Below, one piece after another: positions 1 to 8,731 of a DNA stretch of 49,667 nt. The stretch's first letter is position 1. The number at the start of each line of letters is the position of its first letter. The DNA is from 12-FULL-44-12b sp964364225. Lineage in GTDB: Bacteria; Patescibacteriota; Minisyncoccia; Phycocordibacterales; Zambryskibacteraceae. A program made the position numbers and the translations under genes. The notes beneath the pieces were generated by a model, which ran no database searches, was not told the origin of the DNA, and was given only the letters and a program-made list of their open reading frames with translations. The stretch is taken from the NCBI GenBank assembly GCA_964364225.1, contig CAYIKP010000004.1:1-49667 (forward strand), in the 5' to 3' direction.

Positions 1-801
1 GTTGCAGGCGTTACAGCTAATGTAATTCTTGCTTGGATACTTCTTTCTATCACTTTGATGATAGGAACCTTTGAGGCAGTACCAAAAGGTAGTGTTCTTC
101 CAGATGGAGCCAAGGTCATGATTTTGGGAACCATTCCAAATTCTCCCGCACAAAATGCTGGGGTTTCTGTGTTTGACGAAATTCTAAAAATAGAATCAGG
201 AGAAAAAAGTGTTAATCCAAAAACCGCGGAAGAAGTTGTAGCATTTTTGGAAAAGTATCAGGATGAAAAAATAAACTTAACGGTTTTGAGGGAGGGTAAT
301 GAAGTTCAAATAAAAGATTTAGAGACAGTGGCTGGGTTATCACCAGATAAAAAAGCACTTGGAATTGGTGTAGAAACCGTTGTTAAAAAATCCTATTCAT
401 TTTTTGTAGCTTTATATAAAGGTATAGATTTGACTTGGGAAACTCTAAAAGCAATCACGGTGAGTGCTGGACATGCCTTCAGTAATATTTTTCAAGGCAA
501 AGGTGGCCTAATAGAAATTGCTGGCCCTGTGGGTATTGGAAAAATTGCAGGAGAGGCAAGGCGCCTAGGTTTAGTTTCAATTCTTAATTTCGCAGCGTTT
601 CTCTCACTTGATTTGGCAATAATAAATATCTTGCCATTCCCAGCTCTTGATGGTGGAAGGGTAGTCTTTACTATTTTTGAGTGGATTACAGGGAAAAGGG
701 TTCCCACAAAAGTGTCCCGCGCAATTCATGGGGCGGGTTTTGTGCTATTAATTTTACTAATGATAGTTGTTACAATTCACGATATATCTAAATTTTTTTA
801 A
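1..801 (+). CDS. rseP: RseP-type site-2 zinc metalloprotease, 5' partial
   Basis: Intramembrane protease of the M50B family, which cuts membrane-spanning substrates inside the bilayer. The frame is open from base 1, so the N-terminal helix with the HExxH zinc site lies outside the window. The visible 266 residues hold a membrane helix at about 4-22, a PDZ domain at about 30-105 (core PNSPAQNAGVS), further C-terminal helices, and the family LDGGR motif near residue 215, which carries the aspartate zinc ligand. It heads a same-strand run with proS and mreB. A downstream TTG/ATG near base 55 is not the true start, because the coding sequence clearly continues upstream. The family call is secure; substrates cannot be read from the sequence. 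Confidence 0.93.
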   Translation, partial: VAGVTANVILAWILLSITLMIGTFEAVPKGSVLPDGAKVMILGTIPNSPAQNAGVSVFDEILKIESGEKSVNPKTAEEVVAFLEKYQDEKINLTVLREGNEVQIKDLETVAGLSPDKKALGIGVETVVKKSYSFFVALYKGIDLTWETLKAITVSAGHAFSNIFQGKGGLIEIAGPVGIGKIAGEARRLGLVSILNFAAFLSLDLAIINILPFPALDGGRVVFTIFEWITGKRVPTKVSRAIHGAGFVLLILLMIVVTIHDISKFF

Positions 802-806
802 ATAAT

Positions 807-1088
807 ATGAGCCTTGAAGAACCAAAATTTTCTGAGACTGAAATTTTTAAAGTAAAAATGGCTATTCAAAGTGAGCTAATCAGAAGAGCATTGCCGACAG
901 GCGACAAAAGCACAGAAAGTAAGCTTGATTGGATAACTTTAAATGCTCCAAAATTTGCTGAACTTTTTGAACAACGATTAGCTGAAAATCCAAACTTGAT
1001 TGATGAATATTACGAAAATCCAACCACAGTTATTCAAAGTTTTGAGCCACCGCTTTGGGCAGGTAATGTGAGGGAAAAAGCTGCATAA
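807..1088 (+). CDS. Hypothetical protein, 93 aa
   Basis: Begins five bases after the rseP stop and ends just before proS, so it is probably co-transcribed with both. It is soluble and acidic, with no signal peptide, no membrane segment and no cysteine pattern. The C-terminal half (NPTTVIQSFEPPLWAGN) may be a short conserved motif, but I do not recognise a family. Codon use is AT-rich like its core neighbours, which argues for a resident gene rather than an accessory cassette. Function unknown. Confidence 0.7.
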   Translation: MSLEEPKFSETEIFKVKMAIQSELIRRALPTGDKSTESKLDWITLNAPKFAELFEQRLAENPNLIDEYYENPTTVIQSFEPPLWAGNVREKAA

Positions 1089-1139
1089 ATATTTGAAGGG
1101 CTTTGTTTTGGGGTGAATTTTGAAGTATTATTTAAACCA

Positions 1140-2411
1140 ATGAGACAAAGCCAACTTTTTACTAAAACAAGAAAAGAAGCCCCAAAAGACGAGGTGGCAA
1201 AAAATGCAGAGCTTCTTATTCGTGGAGGGTTTATTCACAAAGAGATGGCGGGGGTTTACTCATATTTACCTCTTGGGTTGAGAGTGATAAAAAATATTGA
1301 AAAGATTATCAGGGAAGAAATGAACGCTATTGGAGGTATAGAGATGAAAACATCCGTGCTTCAAAATAAAGAAGTTTGGGAAAAATCTAATAGATGGGAC
1401 GATGCAGTAGTAGATAATTGGTTTAAAACAAAACTAAAAAACGGAGGGGAGGTTGGTTTGTCGTTTACCAATGAAGAGGCCTATTCAAATATTTTAAAAC
1501 AGTATGTTTCTTCCTATAAAGATTTACCAGCATACCCCTACGATTTCAAAGAAATTTTCAGAAATGAGACAAGAAGCAAATCTGGAATTATGCGAGGCAG
1601 AGAGTTTTATTGGAAAGCTTTGTACTCATTTTCTAGAGATGAAATAGAACACAATAAATTTTATACAGAAGCAACAGAAGCTTACAAAAAGATTTTTACT
1701 CGTGCGGGTATAGGAGATAAGACTTATTTAACCTATGCATCTGGCGGGACTTTTTCAAAATTCTCTCACGAATTTCAAGCGGTTTGTGAGACAGGAGAAG
1801 ATAATATTTATATTCATACAGATGACGATGGGAAGGGGCTTAAAATGGACGAAGGCCACGTAGCTATAAACAAAGAAATTTTCACAGATGATTTGAAAAA
1901 AGATTTAGGCCTTTCAGGAGATTTTGTTGAAAAGAAAGCAATTGAAGTTGGAAATATATTTTCTCTCGGAACTAAATTTTCAGAACCATTTGATTTGAAA
2001 TATAAGAATGAAAAAGGTGAAGACATAATGGTTTTCATGGGTTCTTATGGAATTGGCTTGGGACGCCTTATGGGTACAATCGTTGAGCTTTTGTCGGATG
2101 AAAGAGGAATCGTTTGGCCTAAGGAGGTAGCTCCATTTAAAATGCACATAGTTTTGATTGAAGGAGAAAATACTCGTGCTGAGGCAGATAAACTTTACAA
2201 AGAGCTAACCGATGCTGGGGCGGAAGTACTTTATGATGACCGTGATTTAAGAGCAGGAGAAAAATTTGCTGACAGCGATTTAATAGGTATTCCAACTAGA
2301 GTTATTGTGAGCGAAAAATCTCTAGAAAAGGGTGGTTTTGAACTAGTTGATAGAAAGTCAGGAGAGAGTAGAATTGTGGGCGCTTCAGAGATTCTAAAGG
2401 AAGCAAAATAG
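1140..2411 (+). CDS. proS: Prolyl-tRNA synthetase, short form
   Basis: Charges tRNA-Pro with proline in the cytoplasm. Class II motifs are visible: motif 2 around FRNETRSKSG followed by GIMRGREFYW, and motif 3 as GSYGIGLGRLMG. At about 423 residues it is the short bacterial form without the large editing insertion between motifs 2 and 3; an anticodon-binding domain follows (IVWPKEVAPFKMHIV onward). I place the start at the ATG giving MRQSQLF, the usual N-terminus of the family; an in-frame GTG at 1113 would add nine residues without support. The stop abuts the mreB ATG, so the two are translationally linked. Confidence 0.95.
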   Translation: MRQSQLFTKTRKEAPKDEVAKNAELLIRGGFIHKEMAGVYSYLPLGLRVIKNIEKIIREEMNAIGGIEMKTSVLQNKEVWEKSNRWDDAVVDNWFKTKLKNGGEVGLSFTNEEAYSNILKQYVSSYKDLPAYPYDFKEIFRNETRSKSGIMRGREFYWKALYSFSRDEIEHNKFYTEATEAYKKIFTRAGIGDKTYLTYASGGTFSKFSHEFQAVCETGEDNIYIHTDDDGKGLKMDEGHVAINKEIFTDDLKKDLGLSGDFVEKKAIEVGNIFSLGTKFSEPFDLKYKNEKGEDIMVFMGSYGIGLGRLMGTIVELLSDERGIVWPKEVAPFKMHIVLIEGENTRAEADKLYKELTDAGAEVLYDDRDLRAGEKFADSDLIGIPTRVIVSEKSLEKGGFELVDRKSGESRIVGASEILKEAK

Positions 2412-3488
2412 ATGGCTGAAAAGAGGGAAATAGGCATACGCGAGCGCATAAGAAGATCGCTTTCAAACGATATTGGTATTGACCTTGGAACAGCAAATAC
2501 TCTTGTTTATGTAAAAGGCAGAGGGGTGGTTTTAAATGAGCCGTCTGTTGTTGCTGTAAATCAAAAGACTGGTGCAGTTGTTGCAATAGGAAAAGAAGCT
2601 AGAGATATGTTGGGGAGAACTCCAACGCACATTGTTGCAGTAAAACCAATTGTTGACGGAGTTATTTCTGATTTTGAAGTAACAGAAGAAATGATTTCGT
2701 ATTTGATTTCAAAAGCTCAAGAAGGGCATAAAAAAATATTAGGCCCTAGAGTGGTGGTTGGAGTTCCATCGGGAATAACAAATGTTGAGATTCGTGCAGT
2801 AAGAGACGCTACACACAATGCTGGAGCAAGCGAGGTTTACATAGTGGAAGAACCTATGGCTGCAGCAATTGGAATGCGTCTTCCTGTGAAAGATCCTGTG
2901 GGCAATATGGTTATTGATATTGGTGGGGGAACAACAGATGTTGCTGTAATTTCACTTTCTGGAATTGTTCGCGCAAAAAATATTCGTCTGGCTGGAGATG
3001 TTTTCAATGAAAGCATTGTTTCTTATATTAGAAATGAATTTAAAGTTTTGATTGGAAACAAATCCGCAGAGGAAATAAAAATGGCCATTGGTTCAGTGAT
3101 GCTTGATGATGACGGAACAGAGGCGGTTGTTAGGGGGAGAGATTTAGTTACAGGTTTGCCTCGCGAGGTAACGATTACAGATACAGATATTCGCGAAGCG
3201 ATTGGCTCTTCAATAGGAGCCATTATAGAGGGAGCCAAGGAAGTTTTGGAGACTGTTCCGCCAGAGATTCTCTCTGACGTTATGCATAGGGGGGTTTATA
3301 TAGCAGGAGGAGGAGCCCTTTTTAAGGGTCTTCCTGAGCTTTTAGAGCATGAGCTTAAGATTCCAGTACATGTGCCCCCAGACCCCCTTTTAGCAGTAGT
3401 GCGGGGTACAGCAGCAATCCTTGAAGATATTCCTTATTGGCAAGATGTTTTAATAGACAATGAAGATGAAATTTCAATCACCTCGTAG
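2412..3488 (+). CDS. mreB: Rod-shape actin homologue MreB
   Basis: Cytoskeletal ATPase that organises lateral wall synthesis beneath the membrane. All actin-fold signatures are present: phosphate 1 loop GIDLGTANTLVY near residue 22, phosphate 2 loop DIGGGTTDVAVIS near 170, and the adenosine motif GGGALFKGL near 300. The length, 358 residues, is normal. It starts directly after the proS stop, and its 3' end overlaps mreC by 29 bases. With mreC, a small membrane gene and mrdA it forms an elongation module, which predicts a rod-shaped cell or a wall-elongation mode. Confidence 0.97.
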   Translation: MAEKREIGIRERIRRSLSNDIGIDLGTANTLVYVKGRGVVLNEPSVVAVNQKTGAVVAIGKEARDMLGRTPTHIVAVKPIVDGVISDFEVTEEMISYLISKAQEGHKKILGPRVVVGVPSGITNVEIRAVRDATHNAGASEVYIVEEPMAAAIGMRLPVKDPVGNMVIDIGGGTTDVAVISLSGIVRAKNIRLAGDVFNESIVSYIRNEFKVLIGNKSAEEIKMAIGSVMLDDDGTEAVVRGRDLVTGLPREVTITDTDIREAIGSSIGAIIEGAKEVLETVPPEILSDVMHRGVYIAGGGALFKGLPELLEHELKIPVHVPPDPLLAVVRGTAAILEDIPYWQDVLIDNEDEISITS

Positions 3489-4218
3489 ACAAGCGCCATT
3501 AGGCTATAGGTTGAAAAATATAATTATCATTGGTTTTCTTCTAGCCATTTTTTTCTTAACGCCATTTTTTAAAAATATTTTAGTTTCTTGGTATTCAACT
3601 AGCGCTTGGTTTATTAGGGAAGCTACCTTTTCAACTATTGAAAAAATTTGGCATCCGTGGGGAGCGATTGCTACGCAAGAAAATTTAGTATTTCAAAATG
3701 CCAGTCTTCAAATTTTGGAAAAAGAAAATAAAGATTTAAAAGCACTTCTTGGTAGAAAAGATTTGTCTACCAGCGTTTTAGCCAGAGTTTTAGTAAAGCC
3801 ACCACAATCTGCTTACGATGAAATGGTGGTTGATGTGGGTATTGGTCAAGGCGTTGAAACAGGTGGACAAATTTATGATGAAAATGGTGCTTTGATTGGA
3901 AAGGTGTTGGAGGCGTCAAACTTTTTTTCTAAAGTAAAATTGTTTTCTTCTCCGGGGGTTGAAGTGGAAGGAGAAATACTAAGGAGAGGGGTCATTGTAA
4001 CGCTCCTTGGCCAAGGAGATGGATCTTTTACGGCAAAAGTACCAAGAGATTTTGATATAAAAGAAAACGATATTTTTATCATTCCTGGACTAAAGAGTCG
4101 TCCACTTGCTAGCGTAGTTAAAATTGAGGGAGATGCAGAAGATTCGTTTAAAAATATTTTTGCAAAAGGTTTTTTTGAACCACGTTCTCTCACTTGGGTA
4201 TTTGTAGAAAAAAGATAA
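3460..4218 (+). CDS. mreC: Rod-shape protein MreC
   Basis: Membrane-anchored scaffold linking MreB to the periplasmic PBP2/RodA machinery. One N-terminal membrane helix (about residues 18-40, NIIIIGFLLAIFFLTPFF), a short coiled coil near 75-92 (LQILEKENKDLKALL), then the two beta-barrel MreC core (VDVGIGQGVETGG, NGALIGKV). It has 252 residues and is slightly compact. The start lies inside mreB; a second ATG two codons downstream is equally possible. Confidence 0.93.
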   Translation: MKMKFQSPRRQAPLGYRLKNIIIIGFLLAIFFLTPFFKNILVSWYSTSAWFIREATFSTIEKIWHPWGAIATQENLVFQNASLQILEKENKDLKALLGRKDLSTSVLARVLVKPPQSAYDEMVVDVGIGQGVETGGQIYDENGALIGKVLEASNFFSKVKLFSSPGVEVEGEILRRGVIVTLLGQGDGSFTAKVPRDFDIKENDIFIIPGLKSRPLASVVKIEGDAEDSFKNIFAKGFFEPRSLTWVFVEKR

Positions 4219-4220
4219 TT

Positions 4221-4466
4221 ATGAATAGAGATTTATTGGTAAAAAGAATTTGGTTGTTTTTAGGGATAATGCTTTTAAGTTTTTTTATTCCTTGGCAAAT
4301 AACTGCATTCATTATGATTATGGTGGCACTTCTATTACCAACACCCATTGAATATATATATTTAGTTGTTGGTATATTTGGTGGCGGTATCTTTTCTTTG
4401 GTTTGGTTTTTGGTTGTTATTTTTGGTTTTTTCTTTCGTGATCAAATTAGATTTAACCCCAGGTAG
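4221..4466 (+). CDS. Mini membrane protein in the mreD position, 81 aa
   Basis: Sits between mreC and mrdA, where mreD normally lies, two bases after the mreC stop. It has about three hydrophobic helices (residues 9-25, 27-43 and 45-73) and a charged end RDQIRFNPR. Classical MreD is about 160-170 residues with five or six helices, so this is either a strongly reduced MreD or an unrelated replacement; sequence alone does not settle it. The ATG at 4221 is chosen over an upstream ATG at 4194 that lies inside mreC. Confidence 0.75.
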   Translation: MNRDLLVKRIWLFLGIMLLSFFIPWQITAFIMIMVALLLPTPIEYIYLVVGIFGGGIFSLVWFLVVIFGFFFRDQIRFNPR

Positions 4467-4518
4467 TAGAACATAGCTAGCTACGGGGCGCGCGTCTTTT
4501 CTTATTAGTTTATTTCCT

Positions 4519-4525
4519 ACATAAT
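4519..4525 (+). promoter_or_regulatory. Predicted -10 element of mrdA, leaderless type
   Basis: ACATAAT ends eight bases before the mrdA ATG at 4534, and no Shine-Dalgarno precedes the ATG. This spacing matches greA, rplU, rplI and others in this window. The -35 region is poor, so the call rests on the pattern. Confidence 0.45.
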
Positions 4526-4533
4526 GCTCTCCA

Positions 4534-6300
4534 ATGAGGATTTCTAGAAAACTTAAGAAATTATTCAAACTCGGGAGCCATCACGGTGTTGAGATAGACC
4601 CTGATCAAATACTTCTTGATAGCTCAAATTTAACAGACTCAAATCTTCAAAGGATGGAAGGAAGATTGATCGCCCCCCTTGAGAGAAGCTCTTATATAAT
4701 TTTCTTTGGTGTTTTATTTATCTTAGGATCTATTGCTGTTGGTCGTCTTGCTTATTTACAAATAGCTAATGGAAGAGATTTTGCAAAAAGATCGGCTACT
4801 AATTCATTAGAAAAAACAATTGTTTTTTCTAATAGGGGAATTATTTTTGACAGAACAGGGGACATTATTGTTGGAAATATTCCAACCCAAAAAACCAACT
4901 TAGAAAAACCCACATGGAGTGACAGGGGCTATGGAACTACTACGGGGCTTTCTTCGCTCATAGGTTTTGTTTCTTATCCAAAACTAGATTCAAGTGGTAA
5001 TTTTTTTGATACTGAATTGGTTGGTAAGGGTGGGGTTGAAGAATATTATGATGATGTTTTATCAGGAAGAAACGGCACCCTAATTAGAGAGAAGGACGTG
5101 AAAGGAAAGACCGTCTCTGAGTCTTCAATTGTAAATCCTAAGGATGGAATTAATATCAAACTTTCAATAGATAAAAGAGTGTCCTCTAGACTTTTTGAAG
5201 AGTTGAAACAATTGGCGGGAGAAAGGGGTTTTAGTGGCGGGGCTGGAGTGATAATGGATATAGAGACAGGGGAAATTTTAGCCATAACATCATTCCCAGA
5301 ATTTGATTCTCAAACAATGACAGATGGAAAAAATAAATCTGCAATTTCTTCATATCTCACAAATTCTAAAAATCCATTTTTAAATAGAGCGGTACAAGGC
5401 CTTTACATACCGGGCTCTATAGTAAAACCATATTTAGCAGTAGGGGCTCTTGAGGAAAAAATTGTTGACCCCTTAAAACAATTTTTAGCAAATGGTCAAA
5501 TTACTGTTCCTAATCCGTATGACAAAGAACGCCCAACAATTTTTAAGGACTGGAAGGTTCATGGACTTGTTGATATGCGCAGAGCTTTGGCAGTTTCTTC
5601 TAACGTTTATTTTTTTACCATTGGTGGTGGTTATGAAGGGCAGAGAGGTTTGGGTATAAAAAATATAGAAAAGTACATGAGAATATTCGGATTTGGTGAA
5701 AAAACAGGGGTGGAAATTGATTTTGAAGAAGAAGGTGTTGTTCCAAGTCCAGAATGGAAAAAAGTTAATTTTAATGAAGAAGATTGGAGATTGGGTGATA
5801 CATACAATAGTTCAATAGGACAGTATGGATTTTTAGTCACACCAATTCAGGCGGTTCGTGCTGTGTCTGCAATTGCCAATGGTGGTTTTTTGGTAATACC
5901 TACAATTATTGCTCAAGGAAAAGAAAACGATCCCCTGAAGAAAGCAATGCTTGAAAAAGGCATAAAAATTGGAAAAAATGAAAAACAAGTTTTGCCAATA
6001 GCTAGAGAAAATCTACAAGTGGTAAAGGAAGGAATGAGAAAGGGGGTCATAGAAGGGACGGCCTCTGGCCTGAATATTCCCGCAGTTGTTGTGGCAGCTA
6101 AAACAGGGACTGCGGAGCTAGGGGTCACAAAGCAGGCAGTAAATTCATGGGTTACCGGTTTTTTCCCTTATGAAAGCCCCAAATATGCCTTTGCTATAGC
6201 TATGGAGAGAGGCAGTAGGGCAAATACTGTGGGCTCAACATATGCCATGAGAAGGCTCCTAGAATGGATGAGTATTTATACTCCTGAATACCTAAAATAA
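4534..6300 (+). CDS. mrdA: Penicillin-binding protein 2 (elongasome transpeptidase)
   Basis: Class B PBP that cross-links peptidoglycan during elongation, acting with RodA and MreBCD outside the membrane. One membrane helix at about residues 52-75 (YIIFFGVLFILGSIAVG), a dimerisation domain, then the transpeptidase domain with the nucleophile motif SIVK near residue 294 (YIPGSIVKP), SSN near 353 and KTGT near 522. It has 588 residues, normal for the family. Placement behind mreB/mreC favours PBP2 over FtsI; the division paralogue is at 11193. Possibly transcribed from its own promoter just upstream. Confidence 0.95.
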   Translation: MRISRKLKKLFKLGSHHGVEIDPDQILLDSSNLTDSNLQRMEGRLIAPLERSSYIIFFGVLFILGSIAVGRLAYLQIANGRDFAKRSATNSLEKTIVFSNRGIIFDRTGDIIVGNIPTQKTNLEKPTWSDRGYGTTTGLSSLIGFVSYPKLDSSGNFFDTELVGKGGVEEYYDDVLSGRNGTLIREKDVKGKTVSESSIVNPKDGINIKLSIDKRVSSRLFEELKQLAGERGFSGGAGVIMDIETGEILAITSFPEFDSQTMTDGKNKSAISSYLTNSKNPFLNRAVQGLYIPGSIVKPYLAVGALEEKIVDPLKQFLANGQITVPNPYDKERPTIFKDWKVHGLVDMRRALAVSSNVYFFTIGGGYEGQRGLGIKNIEKYMRIFGFGEKTGVEIDFEEEGVVPSPEWKKVNFNEEDWRLGDTYNSSIGQYGFLVTPIQAVRAVSAIANGGFLVIPTIIAQGKENDPLKKAMLEKGIKIGKNEKQVLPIARENLQVVKEGMRKGVIEGTASGLNIPAVVVAAKTGTAELGVTKQAVNSWVTGFFPYESPKYAFAIAMERGSRANTVGSTYAMRRLLEWMSIYTPEYLK

Positions 6301-6305
6301 TTAGC

Positions 6306-6333
6306 TTGTTTTTTATATTTGTGCCTATATAAT
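6306..6333 (+). promoter_or_regulatory. greA promoter
   Basis: TTGTTT, a 16-base spacer and TATAAT. The -10 ends 11 bases before the greA ATG with no Shine-Dalgarno between, so the transcript should start about five bases before or at the start codon. Confidence 0.65.
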
Positions 6334-6344
6334 GCGTTCTTAAT

Positions 6345-6812
6345 ATGCAAGAAGACAAAACTTATCTAACAGCCGAAAAGCTTGCGGAATTTAAAACAGA
6401 ACTTGAATTCCTTACTCGCACAAAAAGAAAGGAAATAGCAGAATCGCTTGAGTACGCCAAAGCGCTCGGAGATCTGTCTGAAAATGCTGAATATCACGAA
6501 GCGCGCGGAGAGCAAGCGTCTGTTGAAGATAGAATTTCAAGACTCGAACAAATCTTAAAAAATGCAGTTCTTATAGAGGTTCATGATACAGGTAAGGTTT
6601 CTATAGGTTCTAAGTTTACCGTTAGAAAGGTTGGTGAAAAAGAAAAGAAACAATTCACAATAGTGAGCCCTGAAGAATCTGATGCTAAAGAAGGAAAGAT
6701 TTCAGTAAAAAGCCCAATTGGTCAAGCAGCGTATGGAAAAAAGAAAGGGGACGAATTTTCTTTCAAAACCCCATCAGGAGTAATGAATTACGAGATAGTT
6801 TCTTTAGAATAA
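6345..6812 (+). CDS. greA: Transcript cleavage factor GreA
   Basis: Rescues backtracked RNA polymerase by stimulating cleavage of the nascent RNA 3' end. The N-terminal coiled-coil hairpin (residues about 10-75) carries the GreA signature ALGDLSENAEYHEAR with the acidic tip; the C-terminal FKBP-like domain follows (SPIGQAAYGKKKGDEF). The length of 155 residues is standard. lysS follows after 17 bases, so the two probably share a transcript. Confidence 0.96.
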   Translation: MQEDKTYLTAEKLAEFKTELEFLTRTKRKEIAESLEYAKALGDLSENAEYHEARGEQASVEDRISRLEQILKNAVLIEVHDTGKVSIGSKFTVRKVGEKEKKQFTIVSPEESDAKEGKISVKSPIGQAAYGKKKGDEFSFKTPSGVMNYEIVSLE

Positions 6813-6829
6813 GATAAAATAAGAGGACT

Positions 6830-8341
6830 ATGGCGTCCTTAGAGGAAATAAGAATTGAGCGAGAAAAAAAGTTAAAGCTTTATGAAGAAAAGCGTGGTAG
6901 TGCTTATCCCGCAAAAACTTCTAGAGATTTTCAATTAAATGAAGTTGTTGATACTTTTGACAAACTTTTAAAAAGAACAAAACCAACAAGCATTGCTGGC
7001 AGAGTAATGAGTTTGCGTCCACAAGGAAAAATTGTTTTCTTTCACATTGATGATGGCACAGGGAGATTCCAAGGTTTTCTAAAAAAAGCCGGAGGCCCTG
7101 AGCATGCCGAAGGAGGAAAGAATAAAGGAATCACTGATGAAGATTTTGATCTATTTTCAAATACCGTTGATGTAGGGGATTTTGTAGAAATCACAGGAAA
7201 ATTATTTTTAACAAAAAGAAACGAAAAAACATTGGAAGTAAAAAATTGGAGAATGCTTTCTAAGGCACTCCGTCAACTTCCAGAGAAATGGCACGGCCTT
7301 CAGGACATGGAGGAGCGTTTCAGACATAGATATTTAGATACATTAATGAATGAGGATGTTAAAGGGCGTTTTTTAAGAAGAGCAAAGATGGTAGAGGCCA
7401 TAAGAGAGTTTTATTTAAAAGACGGTTTTGTTGAGGTTGAGGTACCTTATTTGCAACCTTTAGCAGGAGGTGCCACTGCAAGGCCATTTACTACACACCA
7501 CAATGCTTTTGATATTGATTTTTATCTTCCGGTTGCACAAGAACTTTATTTAAAAGAGCTTCTCGTTGGCGGATTTACCAAAGTTTTTGAAATAGGAAGA
7601 CGTTTTAGAAATGAAGGAATAGATGTAACTCATAATCCAGAATTTACTATGCTCGAGTCCAATGAATCGTATGCCGATAAAGACTCCCAAATGGAGTTCA
7701 TAGAGAAACTTTTTAAATTTGTTGTTAAAAAAGTGATAGATAAAACCGCAATTTCTTACGATGGACAGTCTATTGATTTTAAAAAGAAATTCGCAGTAGT
7801 TACTTTTTATGACCTCTTAAGAACCCATGCCCTTATTTCAAATCCAGAAGAAATTACTAGAGACGAGGCAAAAAATACAGCCCTTCGTTTAGGTGTCGAT
7901 GTTGCGCCAAGTGAGTCTCTGGAAAAAATATTAGATTCTATTTATAAAAAAGTTGTTAGACACAAATTAATCCAACCAACATTTATTATTGACTATCCTG
8001 TAGCAATGAACCCCTTTGCAAAAAGAAAAGAAAATGATCCGTCATTAATTGACCGCTTCCAACTTGTAGTTGGTGGAATGGAATTAGTAAATGCATTTTC
8101 TGAATTAAATAATCCGATTGATCAAAAAGAAAGATATTCCGCAGAAGATAAAAAGAAAGAGGGTGGAGAACATGAGATTTCGCCATCGGATTTGGAATAT
8201 CTAGAATCAATGGAATATGGCATGCCACCAAATGGGGGAATTGGAATTGGAATTGATCGATTAGCAATGCTTTTAACAGACGTCAAAAACATAAGAGAAG
8301 TAATTTTATTTCCTACGCTAAGACCAAGAGTTAAAGAATAA
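6830..8341 (+). CDS. lysS: Lysyl-tRNA synthetase, class II
   Basis: Charges tRNA-Lys. An N-terminal OB-fold anticodon domain (about residues 55-150, SIAGRVMSLRPQGK) precedes the class II catalytic core with motif 2 (FEIGRRFRNEGIDVTHNPEF) and motif 3 (NGGIGIGIDRLAMLLT). It has 503 residues. A Shine-Dalgarno-like AGAGGA sits three bases before the ATG. It closes the first core block; accessory DNA begins right after the stop. Confidence 0.96.
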   Translation: MASLEEIRIEREKKLKLYEEKRGSAYPAKTSRDFQLNEVVDTFDKLLKRTKPTSIAGRVMSLRPQGKIVFFHIDDGTGRFQGFLKKAGGPEHAEGGKNKGITDEDFDLFSNTVDVGDFVEITGKLFLTKRNEKTLEVKNWRMLSKALRQLPEKWHGLQDMEERFRHRYLDTLMNEDVKGRFLRRAKMVEAIREFYLKDGFVEVEVPYLQPLAGGATARPFTTHHNAFDIDFYLPVAQELYLKELLVGGFTKVFEIGRRFRNEGIDVTHNPEFTMLESNESYADKDSQMEFIEKLFKFVVKKVIDKTAISYDGQSIDFKKKFAVVTFYDLLRTHALISNPEEITRDEAKNTALRLGVDVAPSESLEKILDSIYKKVVRHKLIQPTFIIDYPVAMNPFAKRKENDPSLIDRFQLVVGGMELVNAFSELNNPIDQKERYSAEDKKKEGGEHEISPSDLEYLESMEYGMPPNGGIGIGIDRLAMLLTDVKNIREVILFPTLRPRVKE

Positions 8342-8346
8342 TTCTA

Positions 8347-8361
8347 TAAGGTTTAAAAAAC
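8347..8361 (+). repeat. 15-bp direct repeat, left copy
   Basis: TAAGGTTTAAAAAAC, six bases after lysS, is repeated exactly at 8637-8651. The pair brackets a 290-bp unit holding the 58-aa gene and its hairpin. Confidence 0.6.
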
Positions 8362-8403
8362 TGATAATATGTAAAAAGATCACGTACCCTCAAGGGAGGT
8401 TAT

Positions 8404-8580
8404 ATGTTTGCATTGAACGGGGATACAAAAGGGAAACAAAAGACAGTTGCTTGTGGGGCATTGGATGAAACTACGGATGTGTTTCCTAAGACACCAAAAG
8501 GGAAATCACAAAGAAAGCCATCGCCTGTTGTTCCACGTAAGTTGGGCGACGAACCAGAGCTACTTCTCAAAGAAGACTGA
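8404..8580 (+). CDS. Hypothetical basic protein, 58 aa (cassette gene)
   Basis: Supported by a strong Shine-Dalgarno GGGAGG four bases before the ATG and by a GC-rich hairpin six bases after the stop. The product is rich in Lys, Pro and Thr (VFPKTPKGKSQRKP), with no membrane segment and one cysteine; it is probably disordered and matches no family I recognise. Codon use is more GC-rich than in lysS. It lies within a 290-bp unit bounded by 15-bp direct repeats. A -10-like TAATAT at 8365-8370 could drive it; no clear -35 is visible. Confidence 0.6.
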   Translation: MFALNGDTKGKQKTVACGALDETTDVFPKTPKGKSQRKPSPVVPRKLGDEPELLLKED

Positions 8581-8585
8581 AAAAG

Positions 8586-8611
8586 CCCCCCACTTATGTA
8601 TAAGTGGGGGG
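8586..8611 (+). terminator. Palindromic hairpin, probable terminator, copy 1
   Basis: Arms CCCCCCACTTAT and ATAAGTGGGGGG around a two-base centre, shortly followed by CTTTT. The same arms recur at 19835-19860, so it may be a repeat as well as a terminator. Confidence 0.65.
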
Positions 8612-8636
8612 TGAACTTTTAAGTGAACGAGTGAAG

Positions 8637-8651
8637 TAAGGTTTAAAAAAC
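8637..8651 (+). repeat. 15-bp direct repeat, right copy
   Basis: Second exact copy of TAAGGTTTAAAAAAC (first at 8347-8361); it ends nine bases before the -35 of the next gene. Confidence 0.6.
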
Positions 8652-8659
8652 CTTTATAC

Positions 8660-8688
8660 TTGACAAATCATATACTATATGATAGTAT
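8660..8688 (+). promoter_or_regulatory. Promoter of the PQ-loop-like gene with inverted repeat
   Basis: TTGACA, 17 bases, TAGTAT. The spacer and -10 contain the inverted repeat ATACTAT-ATG-ATAGTAT, a likely operator. The ATACTAT half-site recurs at cassette promoters near 16695 and 45096. Confidence 0.7.
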
Positions 8689-8731
8689 ACATGGGTACAG
8701 TTCTTAACATTCTCTAAAACGGGGGTGGACA

